Origin: a virus
DNA: 36,451 nucleotides
Virus record (IMG/VR): IMGVR_UViG_3300025889_013646
Span: 1-36,451 of that record
Direction: 5' to 3' (one strand)
Of this stretch, positions 31,987 to 36,451 are shown piece after piece (the stretch's first letter is position 1; each line of letters begins with the position of its first letter). The notes below the pieces were generated by a model. The model was not told the origin of the DNA, did no database searches, and saw nothing but the letters and a program-made list of their open reading frames with translations. A program made the translations under genes and the position numbers.

Positions 31987-32007
31987 ATTAATTTTTAAAT
32001 AAATTAT

Positions 32008-32040
32008 TTTGTATTTTTAACATAGTTTTAAGTATTTTTG
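32008..32040 (+). promoter_or_regulatory. Promoter of the head-gene operon, TTTG-N21-TATTTTTG
   Basis: TTTG (32008-32011) is followed after 21 bases by TATTTTTG (32033-32040), matching the Bacteroidota -33/-7 consensus. It lies 24 bases before the portal ATG at 32065. The separate promoter shows that head genes can be expressed independently of the sugar cassette. Confidence 0.75.
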
Positions 32041-32064
32041 GTTAATCTTAAATTTAGCATAATA

Positions 32065-34392
32065 ATGCAGCAGCAAACAAATACATACCCTAATCAACAA
32101 GTAGACCCAAAAAGTAAAGGATACGATTGGATTTTATCTTATGTTAAGGCAGCTTGGGGTGATTCTCGAGGTTATGTACCTAACAATATGCTCAATTTCG
32201 GTCAATCAAAAATGAACGAGATTAGAGAATATGCATTAGGTAGACAAAGTACAACTAAATATAAAAAAATGTTGCTCGCAGATGAGCAAACAGATAAAAG
32301 CTGGTTGAATATCGATTGGACTCCGCCATCTTTCTTAACTAAATTTAGAGAGATTGCTATTTCAAAATTAGTGCAAAGGAGATATGATATTCAAGCGTTT
32401 GCTGTAGACCCATTAGCTAAAAGTGAAGAAGATGCTTACTTCAATGAAATGAAGGTTAAGATTATGATGCGTGAAGCATTGAAGAAAGCCGGAGGGGAAG
32501 AACTTGCAGATAGCCCTGTATTAGCACCAGCTCCCGGAGAGCCACAAGATATGGAGCAATTAGAAATGGAGCAACAGTTCGGATATAAGCACGTAATGTC
32601 TATGGAGGCAGAGCAAGCTGTATCATTAGCTTTTTATCAAAATAAATTTGATGACAAAAGAAAAAGAACTATAGAAAATTTATTTGATTTTGGAATGGGT
32701 GGTTATACTCAATGGATTGATGAAAACGGTCACGTAAAGCTAAGAGAGATTAATCCTGAAAACATGGTTTTATCTTATTGTGCAAAAAGTGATTTTTCTG
32801 ATTTAGTGCATTGGGGTGAAGTGAGAGAGATGTATATTGGAGATTTAGCTCCGTATTTTACAGCAGACCAAATGAATCAAATGGTTACTTCTGTCGCAGG
32901 AAGATTTGGTAACCCATCAAACTTTATGTACGGAACTGACTATTCTAAATATTGGAATAGATTTAAAATATTAGTTTTAGATTTTGAATTTTTATCATGG
33001 AACGATTACACTTACAAAGAAGAAGTAGATAGTCGTGGTAATACAAGATTTGGTAAAACTAAATATCAGGCTGCATCAAGAATGGCTGTTAATCAATTAG
33101 GTTCATTAGAAGATGAATTTAATAAGCCAATGAGTCAAACTGAAAGTAAAGGTCAAGCAGAACCTGTTTTTATGCCTGTAACCAAAAAGGTTGTTTACAA
33201 GTGTAAATGGGTTGTAATGACAGACTTTATGTATGACTGGGGTATGTCTGAAAACCAAATTAGAAAACCATCATCTTGGTGGGATACTCAATTGAATATT
33301 CAGTTATATGCTTGGAACTTCTATAAGATGCGTTTCGCTGGTGTTACAGAAAGACTTATCCCATTAGAAGATAAAGCTTGTTTAGCTTGGTTTAGATTAC
33401 AGAATATGGCTAATAAGCTTATTCCGTATTTAATCAATATTGACCTAAATGCGCTTGAAGGTGTAGACTTTGGTGGTGGTGGAGAAAAAATGAATCCTAC
33501 TAAGGTAATGGACTTCATTTTCTCAAACTTTGTTGTTCCTTATCGTTCAACAGACTTGTTAAGCCAAAATCCTAACTACAAGCCAGTAAGTATTGAAGCT
33601 TCGGGTCAGTTAGCTGTATTCGGACAATTGTATGATGACTTGATGCGCACTATTGATTTAATGCGTCAAGTATCTGGATTGAATGAATTAACAGATAGTT
33701 CTACTCCAAATGCAAGAACATTAGTTCCGGTTGCAAATGCAGCAATAGAAAGCACAAACAATGCACTTTATTTATTGAGCTTTGCAGATAAGCAATTGAT
33801 TCAAGGTTTAGCAGATGCGGTTGTTGCAAAAGTTCAAATAGCTGTTAAGCTAGGTAAGGTTCAAGGTGTAGCTAAAGCTTTAGGAGAGGAAACAGTTAAG
33901 TTTTTACAAATTAATCCTAATCTATCTATTCACGAGTTTGGTATTTTCATTGAAGATGCGCCTCAGGATTATGAAAGACAACAATTAATTCAGGAACTAA
34001 ATATTCGTGACTCTCAAGGTTTAATTGAGCCCGAAGATAAGATTTTAGTAATGAGCTGCCGTAATTTGAAAATGGCTTCTATGATTTTGGCTTACAGAAT
34101 TAAGAAGCGCAGAGAACAAATGCAGCAGTATGAATTACAAAAGATTCAACAGCAAACGCAAGGTAATGCTCAGGCAGCCCAAGTTGCAGAACAAGAGAGA
34201 AGAATCACTTTGCAAACTCAATTAGATGTAGATATTGCTAAGATAAATGCTGAAAAGCAATGGGAATATATTATCCAAATGGGTAAGAAAGAAAGCGATA
34301 TTCAGGAAGCTAAGATTCAAAGTGATGCAAAAGTTATTGCTCAAAGAATTTCAGCAGAAGCTAAAATAACAGTTAACAACAATAAAAAATAA
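32065..34392 (+). CDS. Portal protein
   Basis: A 775-aa protein at the head of the capsid operon, followed by a ferritin-like gene, a scaffold-like gene and the probable capsid gene. The start at ATG 32065 is used because the TTG that would extend it overlaps the -7 box. The length, helix-rich body (with a Gln-rich C-terminal helix of about 90 residues, barrel-like) and the position fit podovirus portals; the ALGRQSTTKYKKMLLADEQTDKSW segment near residue 50 and the aromatic MYIGDLAPYFTADQM part look like crAss-like portal proteins. It would form the 12-subunit ring through which DNA passes and bind the TerL motor. There is no motif that proves it. Confidence 0.75.
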   Translation: MQQQTNTYPNQQVDPKSKGYDWILSYVKAAWGDSRGYVPNNMLNFGQSKMNEIREYALGRQSTTKYKKMLLADEQTDKSWLNIDWTPPSFLTKFREIAISKLVQRRYDIQAFAVDPLAKSEEDAYFNEMKVKIMMREALKKAGGEELADSPVLAPAPGEPQDMEQLEMEQQFGYKHVMSMEAEQAVSLAFYQNKFDDKRKRTIENLFDFGMGGYTQWIDENGHVKLREINPENMVLSYCAKSDFSDLVHWGEVREMYIGDLAPYFTADQMNQMVTSVAGRFGNPSNFMYGTDYSKYWNRFKILVLDFEFLSWNDYTYKEEVDSRGNTRFGKTKYQAASRMAVNQLGSLEDEFNKPMSQTESKGQAEPVFMPVTKKVVYKCKWVVMTDFMYDWGMSENQIRKPSSWWDTQLNIQLYAWNFYKMRFAGVTERLIPLEDKACLAWFRLQNMANKLIPYLINIDLNALEGVDFGGGGEKMNPTKVMDFIFSNFVVPYRSTDLLSQNPNYKPVSIEASGQLAVFGQLYDDLMRTIDLMRQVSGLNELTDSSTPNARTLVPVANAAIESTNNALYLLSFADKQLIQGLADAVVAKVQIAVKLGKVQGVAKALGEETVKFLQINPNLSIHEFGIFIEDAPQDYERQQLIQELNIRDSQGLIEPEDKILVMSCRNLKMASMILAYRIKKRREQMQQYELQKIQQQTQGNAQAAQVAEQERRITLQTQLDVDIAKINAEKQWEYIIQMGKKESDIQEAKIQSDAKVIAQRISAEAKITVNNNKK

Positions 34393-34399
34393 AAATAAG

Positions 34400-34894
34400 A
34401 TGGAAGTTAAATCATTACTTAACGGTAAAATGAGAAAGGGTCTACAGGATGCTTTGTACGTAGAACTATATCAATCTAACTTATGGAAAAGCCTAGCTAA
34501 TCAATTACAAAGATTAGGTTTGTTTGGCACTCAATCATACTTTTTAGCAGAAAGCGCTGAGGAGCTAACCCACTATCAAATGATTGTTGAGTTTATGAAC
34601 GACATGGGTGACTGTGCAGACGTTCCTAAGATTGACGCAATTACCGATAAAATAAATACACTTGGAGATTCATTGGAAATTGGTTATGAAACTGAATTAG
34701 AGGTTTACAATCAATATAAAAAATTCTATGAAATGGCAGAGCAAGAAGATTGTGTAGTTGCTCAATTTTTATTGCAGTTTATAGAGATTCAGAGGAAGGC
34801 CGTTGGTGAATATGGTGATTTATTAGCTAAATACAAAATCGCTGAAGAAAACAAAGAGATTTTGTTCTTTGATAAAGGAATGAGAAAAAATTAA
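34400..34894 (+). CDS. Ferritin-like protein
   Basis: A 164-aa four-helix protein of the ferritin type. Residue E22 in the first helix, E55 and H58 in ESAEELTHY (51-59), an acidic cluster E97-E101 in the third helix, and Q131 in FLLQFIEIQRKAV match the ferroxidase pattern of bacterial ferritins (E17, E50, H53, E94, Q127), although the last metal-binding Glu is A134 here. Length and helix spacing fit. It would store or oxidise iron, or act as a structural cage. It lies eight bases after the portal gene and before scaffold and capsid, an uncommon position for such a gene. Confidence 0.8.
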   Translation: MEVKSLLNGKMRKGLQDALYVELYQSNLWKSLANQLQRLGLFGTQSYFLAESAEELTHYQMIVEFMNDMGDCADVPKIDAITDKINTLGDSLEIGYETELEVYNQYKKFYEMAEQEDCVVAQFLLQFIEIQRKAVGEYGDLLAKYKIAEENKEILFFDKGMRKN

Positions 34895-34925
34895 ATAAAT
34901 TTATTTTTTTAACTAAATTTTATTA

Positions 34926-34940
34926 TTTTCGTAACGAAAA
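34926..34940. promoter_or_regulatory. Perfect palindrome before the scaffold-like gene
   Basis: TTTTCGT-A-ACGAAAA is a perfect 15-bp inverted repeat eight bases upstream of the ATG at 34949. The TATTTTCG part is close to a TAnnTTTG -7 box with one mismatch. It might be an operator or a translation-controlling hairpin. Confidence 0.35.
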
Positions 34941-34948
34941 ACACAATT

Positions 34949-36088
34949 ATGTCAGAACTAGAACAAGAACAACCACAAGAACAAAAACCAGTTTATAGAA
35001 TGAGTACCGGTATTCCTATGCCTCAAGATGAGTTTGTAGAGCCTGCCGTACCAGTTCAAACTGAAAGTGCAGAACCAGTAGTTAATGAAGAACCTTCTTC
35101 TACAGTTGTAACGGAGCCGGAAGCTCAGGTTGAAGAAAATGTAACAGCCTTTTCTATGCCTAGTTTCGGTGAAGAATCTGTTGAAGATAGTAATGAAGAA
35201 GCTCAATCATCTGCAACAGTTCAGGTAACTGATTGGAAGGAGCAATTAAAAAAGTCAGACCCAAAAGAAATTTTAAAAGAATTAGGGTATGATGAATTTG
35301 TTGCCGATTTCGCAGAATTTAGAAAAAATGGTGGTGATGCATATAAATTCCTTGAAGCAAAGGCTTTTGACTGGAACAATGTATCTCATACCGATTTGGT
35401 ATTTGACGAATTAAAATTACAATATCCTAATCTTAGTGATGATAAGATTGAGAAATTGTATCAATCAAGATATAAGCAAACTGATTTTGCGTCTGATGAA
35501 GATAGAGAAGTTGGATTAATTCAACTAGAAGCAGATGCAGAATTAGTTAGACAAAAGAGAATACAAGAACAGCAACAGTTTCGTATACCAGAAGTCAGTA
35601 GGCCACAAGAGGTGGACAACCAACTTCAATATGCAGAACAAGAGCGACTTCTTGCAGAACAACAACAACAAGTTCTCCAATTTTTCAGGGAACATGATGC
35701 TACGAAATCCTTATTAGAAAGCAAAAGAGTTGCGATTGATTTAGGAGATAATGGCAAATTCAATTTTAATATTGATAAACCTGAAAATTTAATGGCAGTA
35801 GCGTTGGATGGAGAAAAGTGGCAAAGAGCAATTTCTGTAAATCCGCAAGAGGCGGACCCAGCAAAGCTTATTCCAGATGTGGCTAAATTGCAAAAAATTG
35901 CATTAGTCGCTCTTAATCCAAACTATGAAAAGGACCTTGTGAATTATGGAAAGTCATTGGGATTGAAAGCTATCATTGAAGAAGGACAAAACGCACGCAG
36001 ACCTGTTGGTAGTGCACCTGCCCAACCCAATGAATCATTAGGCGAAGCTTTCGGCTCAAGAGCTAAAGTGAGCACATTAGGCAGGTAA
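34949..36088 (+). CDS. Scaffold-like protein
   Basis: A 379-aa acidic, Glu/Gln-rich, mostly disordered protein. Residues 1-90 are Pro/Glu-rich and low-complexity, the middle has helices rich in Gln and Arg (about 200-250, with a poly-Gln EQQQQVLQFF stretch), and a short ordered part around 255-345. Position directly before the capsid gene and composition match capsid scaffolding proteins, which fold the prohead shell and then leave. There is no protease motif. An alternative is a disordered structural head protein. Confidence 0.65.
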   Translation: MSELEQEQPQEQKPVYRMSTGIPMPQDEFVEPAVPVQTESAEPVVNEEPSSTVVTEPEAQVEENVTAFSMPSFGEESVEDSNEEAQSSATVQVTDWKEQLKKSDPKEILKELGYDEFVADFAEFRKNGGDAYKFLEAKAFDWNNVSHTDLVFDELKLQYPNLSDDKIEKLYQSRYKQTDFASDEDREVGLIQLEADAELVRQKRIQEQQQFRIPEVSRPQEVDNQLQYAEQERLLAEQQQQVLQFFREHDATKSLLESKRVAIDLGDNGKFNFNIDKPENLMAVALDGEKWQRAISVNPQEADPAKLIPDVAKLQKIALVALNPNYEKDLVNYGKSLGLKAIIEEGQNARRPVGSAPAQPNESLGEAFGSRAKVSTLGR

Positions 36089-36130
36089 AAATTAAAAACT
36101 TTTACTTAAAAAAAATTAAAAAGATTAAAA

Positions 36131-36451
36131 ATGGCAAACAATTTAGGTAATATTACCAAAGCCTACGTCAGCGCAATTGACCCTGTGCTAGACACGAGAG
36201 AGATTAACAAGCTCGTTACTGATATTCAGAACGATGATGCTTTAACAGACATTTTGTGGTTAGGTGACAGAAAGAAGCCTATCACTACTGGTCAACCTAT
36301 TTATTACACTTTTGTAAACGAAGCTTTATTCAAACTTCTTGATACAACTGGTGGTACTGTAAATGGTTCTGGTACAACTTCTATCAACTTTACTTGTACT
36401 ACTGCGACTTCTGGTCAAGCACGTAAGGATGATTTAGTTCTAGTTCCAACT
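36131..36451 (+). CDS. Probable major capsid protein, 5' part, truncated by the window edge
   Basis: The first 107 codons of a frame that stays open to the window end: MANNLGNITKAYVSAIDPVLDTREINKL, then DILWLGDRKKPITTGQPIYYTFVNE and a Thr/Gly/Ser-rich segment. The N-terminus resembles HK97-fold capsid N-arms of podoviruses. It follows the scaffold-like gene by 42 bases, the usual order. The A-rich leader lacks a Shine-Dalgarno site. The major capsid role is inferred from position and start pattern. Confidence 0.65.
   Translation, partial: MANNLGNITKAYVSAIDPVLDTREINKLVTDIQNDDALTDILWLGDRKKPITTGQPIYYTFVNEALFKLLDTTGGTVNGSGTTSINFTCTTATSGQARKDDLVLVPT

Noticed and set aside
32038-32064. Longer portal reading from TTG 32038
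   Set aside because: The TTG overlaps the -7 promoter box, so it would lie upstream of the transcript start. The ATG at 32065 is used.
1-36451. CRISPR arrays, tRNA genes, insertion sequences
   Set aside because: No regularly spaced repeats, no cloverleaf pattern and no transposase were seen. The only mobile gene is the HNH endonuclease.

Overview
This window is a 36 kb piece of a tailed, podovirus-like double-stranded DNA phage genome. It is AT-rich, roughly one third G+C by eye. Five signs point to a host in the Bacteroidota: promoters of the TTTG-N19/21-TAnnTTTG type, start codons preceded by A-rich tracts instead of Shine-Dalgarno sites, a DUF4373-type replication protein, a BT4734-like primase domain fused to a helicase, and a large terminase resembling those of crAss-like phages. 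I found no integrase, no tRNA, no CRISPR array and no recognisable lysis gene. The genome continues past the right edge, where the probable major capsid gene is cut.

Layout: (1) 1-361 is non-coding: a G/T-rich segment, then three palindromic operator-like sites in front of a small early operon (362-839). (2) 944-2963 is a leftward operon reading from a good promoter at 2968-2998. It holds a 42-aa protein, a PD-(D/E)XK-like nuclease, NinG, three small proteins chained by ATGA overlaps, and a protein with only the DnaA DNA-binding domain; a terminator lies at 838-867. (3) 3081-8694 runs rightward: XRE regulator, DUF4373 protein, primase-helicase, SSB, small basic and membrane proteins, a GroES homologue and a protein with two GroES-like halves. 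(4) 8684-23108 encodes the neck/tail (three ring-like proteins and a 1151-aa nozzle/muzzle-like protein) and candidate ejection proteins of 201, 503 and 2231 aa. (5) 23105-25696 has two small genes and the large terminase. (6) 25696-31986 is a sugar cassette: two GT25-like, one GT2, one GT11 and one exostosin-like glycosyltransferase, two methyltransferases, a GDP-mannose 3,5-epimerase broken by a one-base frameshift, and an HNH homing endonuclease. (7) 32065-36451 is the head module: portal, ferritin-like protein, scaffold-like protein and capsid start.

The replication genes would open, prime, unwind and coat DNA; NinG and the nuclease would resolve recombination intermediates; the head, neck and ejection genes build a short-tailed virion. 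The sugar cassette, lying inside the structural block, suggests that the phage makes or attaches a glycan, possibly containing L-galactose, because the epimerase makes GDP-L-galactose and the GT11 enzyme is of the GDP-L-fucose-using type. The observations I rate highest are this cassette with its broken epimerase, a possible overprinted gene at 19690-19863 inside the 2231-aa gene, a mutually exclusive three-stem RNA with a terminator at 27036-27140, the ferritin-like gene between portal and scaffold, and the overlapping microproteins of the leftward operon.
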